The notes under the pieces: generated by a model
What the model saw: only the letters and a program-made list of their open reading frames with translations
What the model was told of the DNA's origin: nothing
The model's database searches: none
Assembly: GCA_002688395.1 (NCBI GenBank)
Contig: NZCU01000002.1
Span: 1 to 17,651, forward strand
Source of the DNA: Nanobdellota archaeon
GTDB lineage: Archaea > Nanobdellota > Nanobdellia > SCGC-AAA011-G17 > ARS1403
DNA: 17,651 nt
Reading direction: 5' to 3'
Shown here: positions 8,140-14,774 of the stretch, one piece after another
How the letters are laid out: each line of letters opens with the position of its first letter
Position numbering within the stretch: position 1 is the stretch's first letter
Position numbers and translations under genes: made by a program

Positions 8140-8912
8140 TTTTTCACCTTTTTTAAATTATCAGCATTTTTTTCAACAGCTAATTTTAACATTTTATCAA
8201 CATCATCAATACTTAAAGTACCATTTCCACCTTTTTGTAAGGCATTAACTTCTTTTCCAACTGAAGCAACAGTTAATCTAGCATCTAATAATCCTTCTTC
8301 CTCAATTCCAGGATCAACTAAAATATGTTCTCCAATTTTAGCCAAACTACATTCAACTGGCATTTTCTCTAAAGGAAGTTTTCCATCTTTTTCTTTATAA
8401 TTTATCTTACCACTTTCAACATCATACTTAGGCATTTTAGCTTTAGATAAAGCAGCTAAAGCTGCTAAAGCAGCAGCATCCTGTAAATTACCATCATCAT
8501 TCATAACATAAATATCTATCAAAACCATCCAAATTTTCTCACCCTCAACAATACATAATTTCTTAAAATCTAACGCTTTAGATTCTCTAATACCTCTATC
8601 AACTACTCTAGATAATTCAACACTTGCAATACTTGGAGGCCCACTTTCAAATTCTGGATTTGAAATAGGTAAAAATTCAGCTCCAACAATAATAGTACCT
8701 TCATCAGGACTATCAGGATAAGGAGTTCCAACTTCTAATTTTATTCCAGCCATAACTTCAGTATCTCCAATTCTTACTTTAGAAGAACCTTCAGCATTTT
8801 TACTAATATCATATTCTACCTCAACTTTTCTATAATCTTCTAATTTTCTACCATCTACTCTAGTTTTCTTATCCAAAATTGAAATTAAATATTCTTTACT
8901 AATCATTTCCAT
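8136..8912 (-). CDS. rrp42: Exosome subunit Rrp42 (inactive RNase PH-type ring subunit)
   Basis: 258 residues from the ATG at 8912. Rrp42 pairs with Rrp41 to form the hexameric ring of the archaeal exosome and binds RNA but lacks its own phosphorolytic site. Seen: VDGR (19-22), NAEGSSKVRIGDTEVMAG (39-56), AEFLPISNPEFESGPPS (78-94), ELSRVVDRGIRES (99-111) and the C-terminal VDPGIEEEGLLDARLTV. A GTG at 8924 would add four residues and overlap rrp41 by 11 bases. I prefer 8912 because it starts one base after the rrp41 stop with GGTGG about 9 bases upstream. The stop overlaps the rpoK start (ATGA). Confidence 0.96.
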   Translation of the reverse strand: MEMISKEYLISILDKKTRVDGRKLEDYRKVEVEYDISKNAEGSSKVRIGDTEVMAGIKLEVGTPYPDSPDEGTIIVGAEFLPISNPEFESGPPSIASVELSRVVDRGIRESKALDFKKLCIVEGEKIWMVLIDIYVMNDDGNLQDAAALAALAALSKAKMPKYDVESGKINYKEKDGKLPLEKMPVECSLAKIGEHILVDPGIEEEGLLDARLTVASVGKEVNALQKGGNGTLSIDDVDKMLKLAVEKNADNLKKVKK

Positions 8913-8913
8913 T

Positions 8914-9615
8914 TTATTTTCCACCTTTATATTTATCTTTCAAAGCCTTTCTTTGAATTTCTAAAATATTTTCACAAGCCTTTTTCCCCATCTCTAAAGC
9001 TTCTTTAACTTCTTTAACATCTAGCTCCCCATCTAATTGTAATAAACTTATCTCATTATTTCTAGGTAACATAGCAATAGGCATGTCTGAAGCACCACCT
9101 TCATAATCTTCCTCAAATTTATCTAAATCAACAACAATTTTATCTCCAACTTTTCCAACACCTACAGCTGCCACTAAATCTTTCATAGGAATTCCAGCAT
9201 CTGCTAAAGCCATAGATGCAGCACATATACCTGCACATCTAGTTCCAGCATCTGCTTGTATAATCTCAACAAAAACATCAACTACAGCATTTGGAAATTC
9301 ATTCAAATTAACTGCGGGAGCTAAAGATCTTTGAGTAACTAATGAAATTTCTCTACTTCTTCTACTAGGACCAGGTCTAATTCTATCATCTACTGAAAAA
9401 CTAAACATATTATAATTACATCTTAATACTCCTTTCTCAGGATCTTGTAAAAATTTAGGATATAAATTCCTAGGACCATAAACTCCAGCTACAGCAATAG
9501 TTTCTCCAATTTGGAACTTAGCAGAACCTTGAGCATTTTTAATAACTCCAACTTCCGCTTTTATCTCTCTTGTCTCTTCAAACTTTCTTCCATCATTTCT
9601 TTTAGTATAACTCAT
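8914..9615 (-). CDS. rrp41: Exosome subunit Rrp41 (catalytic RNase PH-type subunit)
   Basis: 233 residues, normal length. Rrp41 carries the phosphate-dependent 3'-5' exoribonuclease site of the archaeal exosome. Seen: NDGRKFEETREI (7-18), the basic RNA-binding RRSRE (85-89), ADAGTRCAGI (121-130) and the catalytic-region Asp residues D170 and D177 in EEDYEGGASDMPIA, matching the essential acidic pair known from Sulfolobus Rrp41. The ATG overlaps the rrp4 stop by four bases. Lysine-rich C-terminal tail. All key residues appear intact. Confidence 0.97.
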   Translation of the reverse strand: MSYTKRNDGRKFEETREIKAEVGVIKNAQGSAKFQIGETIAVAGVYGPRNLYPKFLQDPEKGVLRCNYNMFSFSVDDRIRPGPSRRSREISLVTQRSLAPAVNLNEFPNAVVDVFVEIIQADAGTRCAGICAASMALADAGIPMKDLVAAVGVGKVGDKIVVDLDKFEEDYEGGASDMPIAMLPRNNEISLLQLDGELDVKEVKEALEMGKKACENILEIQRKALKDKYKGGK

Positions 9616-10289
9616 TTTAATAACACCTCAACTTTCTCAGTTAATCCATCTGTTGCACTATATTCCTCAATTAATTTAATAGCATCAACAGCTTTTTTTT
9701 CATTTTTAGGATCTGGACCTTGAATCCATATTTTCCCATTTTGACCAACTGTCATTTTACAACCAGTCTTTTCTTTAATCATTGAAATCATACTTCCTTG
9801 CTTTCCAATAACTCTAGGAACTTTACTTGGGGTAACATTAACAACTCTTCCATTACTTAATTTCATCAATCCAGGGCCTTTCATACTTAAATCAATACTA
9901 CCATCTTTAGTAACATTAATAACTCTAGCTACAACAACATCATTAAAATTATAGAACTTACCTAAGTCAGCCCCTCTTTCAATATATTCACTTGTAGCTT
10001 CCTTTAAACTTAACATAGCTAAATTACTACATCCGATATCCATAAACCAACTACTAAATGTTATATTTTCAACTTTTCCAATTACAACATCATCTTTTTT
10101 AGGTGTGTAAAACCCAGTTAATGGAATTAATTTAATTAATCTATTATCAATACTAACTAATCCAATAGTATTTGCAATTATTTTATCTTTATCTCTAAAT
10201 ACATTTCCAGCAGGTAAATATTCCATACCTTCAACTAGCACCTCACCAGGTACGACTAAATCTTTATTTTTAACTAATAATTTTGCCAT
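9612..10289 (-). CDS. rrp4: Exosome cap subunit Rrp4 (S1 and KH domains)
   Basis: 225 residues. Rrp4 trimers cap the exosome ring and guide RNA substrates into the channel. Domain order: N-terminal domain (1-60, with LVVPGEVL), S1 domain (about 64-136, VVIGKVENITFSSWFMDIG), then KH domain (about 150-205) with RVIGKQGSMISMI holding the GxxG loop (GKQG, 162-165) and NGKIWIQG. The ATG lies one base after the SBDS stop, with a GGAG-containing leader upstream. The alternative cap protein Csl4 is not in this window. Confidence 0.96.
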   Translation of the reverse strand: MAKLLVKNKDLVVPGEVLVEGMEYLPAGNVFRDKDKIIANTIGLVSIDNRLIKLIPLTGFYTPKKDDVVIGKVENITFSSWFMDIGCSNLAMLSLKEATSEYIERGADLGKFYNFNDVVVARVINVTKDGSIDLSMKGPGLMKLSNGRVVNVTPSKVPRVIGKQGSMISMIKEKTGCKMTVGQNGKIWIQGPDPKNEKKAVDAIKLIEEYSATDGLTEKVEVLLK

Positions 10290-10290
10290 T

Positions 10291-10992
10291 TTATTCTTTC
10301 TCCTTTAAAATTTTACTCTCAACTTCTCCATGAGTTAAACTATTTAATTTATCAAATAACTCTTCCTGCAAACCTCCAGGAATCTCAACTTGCATTACTA
10401 AACTACCATCGTTCGCCCATTCTTCTTTCAATATTTTTCCTAATTGCTTAACAACGTTATGCACTCCACCTGTAAATTGGCCGGGGATCTTAATCTCAAC
10501 TTCAACTAACACAAATTTAATAGGTAAAACTCCTCTAATCTTTTCTAAAACATCTTCTATTTGAGCTTCAGGACTTTTAAATTCATCAATATTAACTCTA
10601 GCTTCTTCCATAGCTGCTTCAATTCTATTGGGTGGATGAGGTAAACTAGTTTTACTATCAATAGCATTTCTATGAATTAAAGAAACAATATTTTTCCTTT
10701 TCTCCTCTCTTAATTTATTTCTATGTTCTGTAGTTAAATGAATCTCTCCATCCTTAACAATAATCTCAGCTACTAATTTTTTATCATCAGTGCCAAAAAT
10801 ATTTTTCATCTCATGCTCACTAGCTTTCTCCCCTTTCTTAGCATCTTTATAGACTTCATCACCAGCTAAAGCTTCATCTATCTCTACTTTTCCACTTCTA
10901 AATTCCATAGCCTTATCACAATCTACAAGAACTTCAAAAACCTCATTTCCCTTCTTCAATCTAGCAATTATAGCTTTGTTAATGTCAATCAT
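10291..10992 (-). CDS. SBDS: Ribosome maturation protein SBDS (Sdo1)
   Basis: 233 residues, the usual archaeal length, with the three SBDS domains. The N-terminal FYSH domain (about 1-90) has MEFRSGKVEIDEAL and GEIHLTTEHRNKLREEKRK near its end; the middle helical domain contains HRNAIDSKTSLPHPPNRIE; the C-terminal ferredoxin-like domain starts near LPIKFVLVEVEIKIP. In eukaryotes SBDS helps release eIF6 from the large subunit; archaea have both proteins, so a similar role is likely. The ATG overlaps the psmA stop by four bases. Confidence 0.96.
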   Translation of the reverse strand: MIDINKAIIARLKKGNEVFEVLVDCDKAMEFRSGKVEIDEALAGDEVYKDAKKGEKASEHEMKNIFGTDDKKLVAEIIVKDGEIHLTTEHRNKLREEKRKNIVSLIHRNAIDSKTSLPHPPNRIEAAMEEARVNIDEFKSPEAQIEDVLEKIRGVLPIKFVLVEVEIKIPGQFTGGVHNVVKQLGKILKEEWANDGSLVMQVEIPGGLQEELFDKLNSLTHGEVESKILKEKE

Positions 10993-11714
10993 TTTGCTAA
11001 TTTCTTAATGTAATTAATGTCCACCTTTGTAAATTTTTTACTATCTTTGCCAACATAAGCCCCGCTTAGTCTATTTATATCGAAATTTTTTCCTAAAACT
11101 TTTTTAAAAGCACTTACAGCTAATCTAAAACCATCTTCAATTCCCATAGTATCTTTATATTCTTTAGATAGAATTTCATTAACCTCAACTTCCCCCTCTC
11201 CAACAGCAGTTGCTTTATATTGGAAAAAAATTCCACTTGGTTCAGTTGCAAATAATTTAACTTCGCTATCTTCATCTACTCCAGCAAATAAGATACTAAC
11301 ACCAAACGGCCTTGCTCCACCAACTTGAGTAAACCATTGTTTCATATCACAAATATTTTTAACCATTTCAAGCACGTCTATAGGTTCATCATAAGTAACT
11401 CTATGTTGCTGTGCTCTTACCCTGGCTTTCTCAATTAATATTCTTCCATCTGATACAAATCCAGAAACTGTAGCTCCAATATGTTCATCTACTTGGAATA
11501 ATTTCTCAACACTTTCAGAAACAATTAATTTATTAGCAATTCTTTTATCTGTTAATAATACAACCCCATCTTTACATACAACCCCAATAGCTGTTGAACC
11601 TTGTCTTACTGTTTTCTTTGCATATTCTACCTGTAGTAATCTACCATCAGGACTAAACATTGTGCTTGTTCTATCATAACCCATCATCTGATGGGACATT
11701 GTGCTTTGTTCCAT
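10989..11714 (-). CDS. psmA: Proteasome subunit alpha
   Basis: 241 residues. Forms the outer heptameric rings of the 20S proteasome, gating substrate entry and docking the ATPase. Seen: the gate motif GYDRTSTMFSPDGRLLQVEY (12-31), typical of alpha subunits, then GSTAIGVVCKDGVVLLTDKR, and RPFGVSILFAGVD further on. The catalytic N-terminal Thr belongs to the beta subunit, which is not in this window. The ATG lies one base after the pop5 stop, with a strong ribosome-binding site at 11724-11728. Confidence 0.97.
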   Translation of the reverse strand: MEQSTMSHQMMGYDRTSTMFSPDGRLLQVEYAKKTVRQGSTAIGVVCKDGVVLLTDKRIANKLIVSESVEKLFQVDEHIGATVSGFVSDGRILIEKARVRAQQHRVTYDEPIDVLEMVKNICDMKQWFTQVGGARPFGVSILFAGVDEDSEVKLFATEPSGIFFQYKATAVGEGEVEVNEILSKEYKDTMGIEDGFRLAVSAFKKVLGKNFDINRLSGAYVGKDSKKFTKVDINYIKKLAK

Positions 11715-11715
11715 T

Positions 11716-12039
11716 TTACTTAGCCTCCTTTAATTTATTTAATATTCCACTTACTTTAACAGTCTTAAATATTACGTTTTTATTCTTTATATTTGTAATT
11801 AATATCAATGATGTTTTTAAGTGATTAACAAATTTATTATTAACCCTTATTATCCCTTTATTCTTATTCGCATTTATTATTCTTACTCCAGCCTTCCCAT
11901 AGTCTAAAGTACCCATAAATTTCAAAGCTTCTTTATTTATAACATTTGCAATGTCAGATTTGTTAAATTTATCATCTGAAACAATTTCAAACGCTAAATA
12001 TCGCTTTTTTTCCTTTAAACTTGGTAATAACCTTTTCAT
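11716..12039 (-). CDS. rnp2: RNase P protein component Pop5 (Rnp2)
   Basis: 107 residues from the ATG at 12039. Pop5 is an RNase P protein needed for tRNA 5' end maturation. Family match: MKRLLPSLKEKKRYLAFEI at the start, FMGTLDYGKAGVRII in the middle, and VKVSGILNKLKEA at the end. A GTG at 12090 gives a longer frame, but that prefix (IFYYFCERERKW) is unlike the family and lies upstream of the start site predicted from the TATA box at 12093-12100. GGAG sits about 10 bases before the chosen ATG. First gene of the exosome superoperon, as in many archaea. Confidence 0.9.
   Translation of the reverse strand: MKRLLPSLKEKKRYLAFEIVSDDKFNKSDIANVINKEALKFMGTLDYGKAGVRIINANKNKGIIRVNNKFVNHLKTSLILITNIKNKNVIFKTVKVSGILNKLKEAK
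11724..11728 (-). promoter_or_regulatory. Ribosome-binding site for psmA
   Basis: GGAGG on the minus strand, about 9 bases before the psmA ATG, lying inside the end of pop5. It shows that internal operon genes here use Shine-Dalgarno initiation while first genes look leaderless. Confidence 0.65.
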
Positions 12040-12092
12040 TTGAGAAAATCTCCATTTCCTTTCTCTCTCACAAAAATAATAAAAAATCACCC

Positions 12093-12100
12093 TATTTAAA
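12093..12100 (-). promoter_or_regulatory. TATA box of the pop5-psmA-exosome superoperon
   Basis: Minus-strand TTTAAATA; the predicted transcript start is near 12070, giving a leader of about 30 bases with GGAG before the pop5 ATG at 12039. It is back-to-back with the SRP RNA promoter. Confidence 0.65.
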
Positions 12101-12112
12101 TGTTTTGGAAAG

Positions 12113-12122
12113 ATATTTAAAA
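12113..12122 (+). promoter_or_regulatory. TATA box for SRP RNA
   Basis: ATATTTAAAA centred about 26 bases before 12144, exactly where the terminal helix of the SRP RNA begins, so promoter and RNA fold independently agree on the 5' end. Confidence 0.65.
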
Positions 12123-12143
12123 TACTAAACTACCACTAATCCT

Positions 12144-12412
12144 GTGATAGGCTAGGTGGCAGGTTAGCCCTCTGCTGTACCGTAAATGGGCTTCACGGCG
12201 GACTGACGCTAGAACCAGGTACTAGATTTGGTTATTGGTCTTGGCTTGGACTATGAGGATTTGTCCTGTAGGGTCTGTATTTATGTGAATCTGGTCAGGT
12301 TGGGAACAAAGCAGCCATAATCATTTTTATTGGCGCTTACAGTCAACAGATTTAAGAAAGAGTTAAGGTAGCTGATGGTTAAAACTTTTATCGAACTCTA
12401 GTGGCCTATCAC
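12144..12412 (+). ncRNA. ffs: Archaeal signal recognition particle RNA (7S RNA)
   Basis: About 269 nt. The RNA scaffold of SRP, which targets nascent membrane and secreted proteins. The ends close a perfect 9-bp helix: GTGATAGGC (12144-12152) with GCCTATCAC (12404-12412). The Alu domain follows at the 5' side, with GGTGGCAGG and TGTACCGTAAA. The SRP54-binding helix 8 is explicit at 12293-12316: GTCAGGT, a GGAA tetraloop closed by TG/CA pairs, then AAGCAGCC, as in bacterial 4.5S RNA. It is GC-rich against an AT-rich background and holds no ORF. TATA box and T-run bracket it. It fills most of the 405-base gap between pop5 and the next gene. Confidence 0.95.
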
Positions 12413-12452
12413 TTATTTTTTTGGTAAAGCTTTTTATAAAAAGTTTAACCAA
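12413..12452 (+). terminator. Terminator region after SRP RNA (T-run plus hairpin)
   Basis: A run of seven T at 12416-12422 directly follows the SRP RNA closing helix, as expected for archaeal termination. Overlapping it, 12421-12435 pairs with 12438-12452 (TTGGT/ACCAA outer part, CTTTTT/AAAAAG inner part, one A-A mismatch and one G-U pair). The hairpin also contains the stop codon (12445-12447) of the convergent gene, so it could end both transcripts. Confidence 0.5.
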
Positions 12453-12915
12453 TTACTCTCTCAACTTCTTCTAAAACTAAGCCCATATCATCAAGAACTA
12501 ATTTATACAATTTTTTAACAAGCACTGAATACATTTCTTCCTTAAGCGGACCTGTACAATAATCCAAATCACTTCCCATCTCCTCTAAAGTCATAGTACT
12601 AAATAAATTAACAGGAACTTTACATACCATATCTTTACCTTGGAAACTAGCAGTAATATCGGGAGTTATCTCCTCAACTTCCTCAATTTTAACATACAAC
12701 TCACAATTCCTCTGATTATCTACACCTTTTATTTTATACAAAGTTAAAGTTCCACCACCCTCTTGAGTAAATATCTGAGCTCTTTTACATTGAGAAGCTG
12801 CACTCTCAAAACAACCAACAGTTTCACAATTAACACTCTTAAAAAAGAAAAAATAAGAAGCAATTGATATACCTAAAACTATTATTAAAACAAACACCCC
12901 TAATCTTTTATTCAT
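12445..12915 (-). CDS. Membrane-anchored Cys-containing protein, unknown function
   Basis: 156 residues from the ATG at 12915. An upstream ATG at 12930 would add five residues; the TATA box at 12938-12945 points to a transcript starting at 12915, so I take the later one. One N-terminal hydrophobic helix (about 5-25, LGVFVLIIVLGISIASYFFFF) with a short basic cytoplasmic end (MNKR) suggests an outside-facing soluble domain. That domain has Cys at 30, 35 and 43 (NCETVGCFESAASQC) and two more later, possibly disulfide-bonded. The C-terminal part is probably helical. I do not recognise the family. It faces the SRP RNA 3' end. Confidence 0.75.
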   Translation of the reverse strand: MNKRLGVFVLIIVLGISIASYFFFFKSVNCETVGCFESAASQCKRAQIFTQEGGGTLTLYKIKGVDNQRNCELYVKIEEVEEITPDITASFQGKDMVCKVPVNLFSTMTLEEMGSDLDYCTGPLKEEMYSVLVKKLYKLVLDDMGLVLEEVERVIG

Positions 12916-12937
12916 ATTCAAAAACAACAATTGAAAT

Positions 12938-12945
12938 TATTTAAA
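12938..12945 (-). promoter_or_regulatory. TATA box for the membrane-anchored protein, overlapping the upstream gene's stop
   Basis: Minus-strand TTTAAATA centred 26 bases before the ATG at 12915. It overlaps the final codons, including the TAA at 12941-12943, of the 81-aa gene. Confidence 0.6.
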
Positions 12946-13186
12946 GGTTTCTATGCTTTTTTAACTCATAACTAACATCTTCAAAAAAATCCCCATATCT
13001 TTCTCTACCATAAGCAGATTTCATAACAGGATATGCGCCAGAACTCATATTTTTTTCAGTACCATCAGCCCAAATCTTTAAGCACATCAAACCCCCCTCA
13101 TCAAAAAATAATAATTCTTTTAAAACAACTTCCTCAACACCCTTAAAAAAATCAACTACATTACTTGTTGTTATATCGAGATTCAT
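12941..13186 (-). CDS. Small soluble protein of unknown function, after dnaG
   Basis: 81 residues, no signal peptide or membrane segment. The N-terminal half looks alpha/beta (VVDFFKGVEEVVLKELLFF), followed by GGLMCLKIWADGTEKN, a plausible beta hairpin, and a Tyr/Arg-rich segment (YGRERYGDFF). The ATG abuts the dnaG stop (TAAATG), so it is almost certainly co-transcribed and translationally coupled with dnaG. I do not recognise it. A role linked to DnaG or the exosome is only suggested by position. Confidence 0.7.
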   Translation of the reverse strand: MNLDITTSNVVDFFKGVEEVVLKELLFFDEGGLMCLKIWADGTEKNMSSGAYPVMKSAYGRERYGDFFEDVSYELKKHRNL

Positions 13187-14437
13187 TTACAATTGCCTTT
13201 GCGTTAAAATTTTAACTCTCGAATTATCTACTTTTGAATCCATTCCAACTAAATACTGCACATTAGTTCTCTCAGCTATAGTTGTAATTTCCCCAGTAAC
13301 AACACCATCAAAGATTATTGCGAAAACTCCAGAATTTAAACTTCTTAATGTAGGAATTATCTCAGTTATAGGAACTTTCCCTAATATGTTTAACTCTTCA
13401 TCTAAAATATAAGCCCCTCTAGTCCCAACTAAATCTCCTAACATTTTCTTAAAATTCTGTTGTTGTTCATTAGAAACTGATGAAACTGGTTTAACACTAC
13501 TCCTCTCCCTACTAATCACTCTAGGAGCGCTTCTTGAAGGAACAACTCTAGGAGCAGCTCTACTCGGAGCCACCCTAGGTCTCACAACAGTCTTTACTTG
13601 AACATCCTTATTCTCTAACTTATACTGTTCAATAGCAACTTTACTCCTCAAAGCTTTATGAATTTCTTTTTTAGTTATTTCCTCAACTTCTTTCCCATCA
13701 GGTGCTTTAATAACATAATCCACATCAGCAACCCCAGAAAGTTCTCTTATTATCAAATCTCCCCCCCTATCTCCATCAACAAATACAATTACATGCTTCT
13801 TCTTACTCAATTCTTTTATTGTATCGGGAACTGAAGTTCCATTCATAGAAATAACATTTTTAATTCCATGTTTCAATAAATTTAAAACGTCAGCACGTCC
13901 TTCAACAACTAAAATTTCTTCACTTTCTTCTATAGCAGGACCTGCAGGCAACCTATCTTTTCCAAATTCAATAACCTCCATCATCCTTACACTTTCAGCT
14001 ACTTCATCAGTTAATTCTTGAGAATCTGGTAAAACTTTATCTGTTAACTCTCTCAATAACTCCTTAGCTCTCTCAATAACATAAGTTCTTTTAGTTATTC
14101 TTACATCTTCAATTTTTTGTATTCTAACTTTTGCATTACAAGGACCAATTCTTTGAATAGTCTCTACAGCAGCACCTATAATAGAAGTCTCAGCTTTATC
14201 TAAACTACTAGGAACAATAATTTCTCCAGATGCTTTACCACTTCTAACATCTGTTTTAACATCAATTCTTCCAATTCTTCCGCTTCTCTGTAATTCTCTT
14301 AATTCTAACTCTGGTCCTAACAACCCTTCTGTTTGACCAAAAATAGCGCCTATCACATCAGGACGATCAACAACTCCATCGATCTCAATATGAGCTTGCA
14401 CAATATATTTTGCTGAAACAGGGCTTATCTTACCCAT
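13187..14437 (-). CDS. dnaG: Archaeal DnaG-like protein (TOPRIM domain)
   Basis: 416 residues. Archaeal DnaG has a bacterial-primase-type TOPRIM domain; in several archaea it is a stable exosome partner that favours poly(A)-rich RNA, and primase activity has been reported. Seen: archaeal N-terminal domain (1-165, starting ISPVSAKYIVQAHIEIDGVV), TOPRIM domain about 172-260 with EEILVVEGRADV (E179) and FVDGDRGGD (D221, D223), all metal-binding acids present. A basic Arg/Pro/Ser-rich linker (about 285-316, with PSRAAPR and PSRSAPR) precedes a C-terminal domain (about 330-405). The linker repeats resemble a small internal duplication. Start supported by GGGGGAG upstream. Confidence 0.95.
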   Translation of the reverse strand: MGKISPVSAKYIVQAHIEIDGVVDRPDVIGAIFGQTEGLLGPELELRELQRSGRIGRIDVKTDVRSGKASGEIIVPSSLDKAETSIIGAAVETIQRIGPCNAKVRIQKIEDVRITKRTYVIERAKELLRELTDKVLPDSQELTDEVAESVRMMEVIEFGKDRLPAGPAIEESEEILVVEGRADVLNLLKHGIKNVISMNGTSVPDTIKELSKKKHVIVFVDGDRGGDLIIRELSGVADVDYVIKAPDGKEVEEITKKEIHKALRSKVAIEQYKLENKDVQVKTVVRPRVAPSRAAPRVVPSRSAPRVISRERSSVKPVSSVSNEQQQNFKKMLGDLVGTRGAYILDEELNILGKVPITEIIPTLRSLNSGVFAIIFDGVVTGEITTIAERTNVQYLVGMDSKVDNSRVKILTQRQL

Positions 14438-14442
14438 TTTTA

Positions 14443-14449
14443 CTCCCCC
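14443..14449 (-). promoter_or_regulatory. Ribosome-binding site for dnaG
   Basis: Minus-strand GGGGGAG five bases before the ATG at 14437. It implies a leadered dnaG mRNA, unlike most first genes in this window. A possible TATA is CATATAG (14481-14487), which would start the transcript near 14458. Confidence 0.6.
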
Positions 14450-14456
14450 TATGGTT

Positions 14457-14541
14457 TAAGAACAAGTTATACTAAAATCACTATATGCACACACCTTTTT
14501 AAAATAAAATTGAAATGAAGTATGATTTTTACTTGTTCTTA
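14457..14541. repeat. Inverted repeat spanning the dnaG promoter region
   Basis: TAAGAACAAGT (14457-14467) is the exact reverse complement of ACTTGTTCTTA (14531-14541). Inside it, AAAATCA (14474-14480) can pair with TGATTTT (14523-14529). The arms lie either side of the AT-rich stretch where the dnaG promoter must be. It may be a pair of protein-binding half sites or an RNA stem. Confidence 0.45.
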
Positions 14542-14555
14542 TTTTAATCATTATA

Positions 14556-14628
14556 GCCCGCAACACTAACTCCCAAGCTCATTGCTTGGCATACGCCGTG
14601 AACTCCATTGAGTACTCTCGTGGCGGGC
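14556..14628 (+). ncRNA. Candidate structured RNA, three-way junction, family unknown
   Basis: A GC-rich island of about 73 bases in an otherwise AT-rich, gene-free gap of 337 bases. P1: GCCCGC (14556-14561) with GCGGGC (14623-14628). P2: CCAAGC (14573-14578) with GCTTGG (14584-14589), 5-base loop. P3: CGTGA (14597-14601) with TCGTG (14618-14622), continued by ACTC/GAGT with a CATT loop. P3 abuts P1, so they could stack. P3 uses tandem G-U pairs on the plus strand that would be A-C mismatches on the minus strand, which favours the plus strand. It is not a tRNA (no T arm), not 5S rRNA, and lacks RNase P and box C/D motifs. No ORF covers it. Confidence 0.5.
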
Positions 14629-14631
14629 ACA

Positions 14632-14675
14632 ATAGCATTTAGTTTAGCTTCATGCTATAATCAAAAATATAGCAT
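14632..14675. repeat. Three alternating copies of ATAGCAT / ATGCTAT able to form two exclusive hairpins
   Basis: ATAGCAT (14632-14638), its complement ATGCTATA (14652-14659) and TATAGCAT (14668-14675). The middle arm can pair with either neighbour: 7 bp with a 13-base loop, or 8 bp with an 8-base loop. It directly follows the candidate RNA. It could be a terminator for that RNA or a binding-site array. Confidence 0.4.
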
Positions 14676-14743
14676 ATTTGGACTATAAAAATGTTATGTT
14701 TTAGATTTAACTTCTCCTTAATATATTAAACAAAACAAAAAAA

Positions 14744-14751
14744 TTTATATA
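14744..14751 (+). promoter_or_regulatory. TATA box for the lipoprotein at 14775
   Basis: TTTATATA centred about 27 bases before the ATG at 14775, with no ribosome-binding site in between. Predicts a leaderless mRNA separate from the candidate RNA upstream. Confidence 0.6.
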
Positions 14752-14774
14752 TGAATTACTCTTTCAAATAAAAC

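Noticed and set aside
12040..12090. GTG-initiated N-terminal extension of Pop5
   Set aside because: The added residues do not match the family, and the GTG lies upstream of the transcript start predicted by the TATA box at 12093-12100.
14556..14628. Possible tRNA on either strand
   Set aside because: Length and closing stem are tRNA-like, but there is no TTC-containing T loop, no D arm and no anticodon arm with a 7-base loop. Kept only as an unidentified structured RNA.
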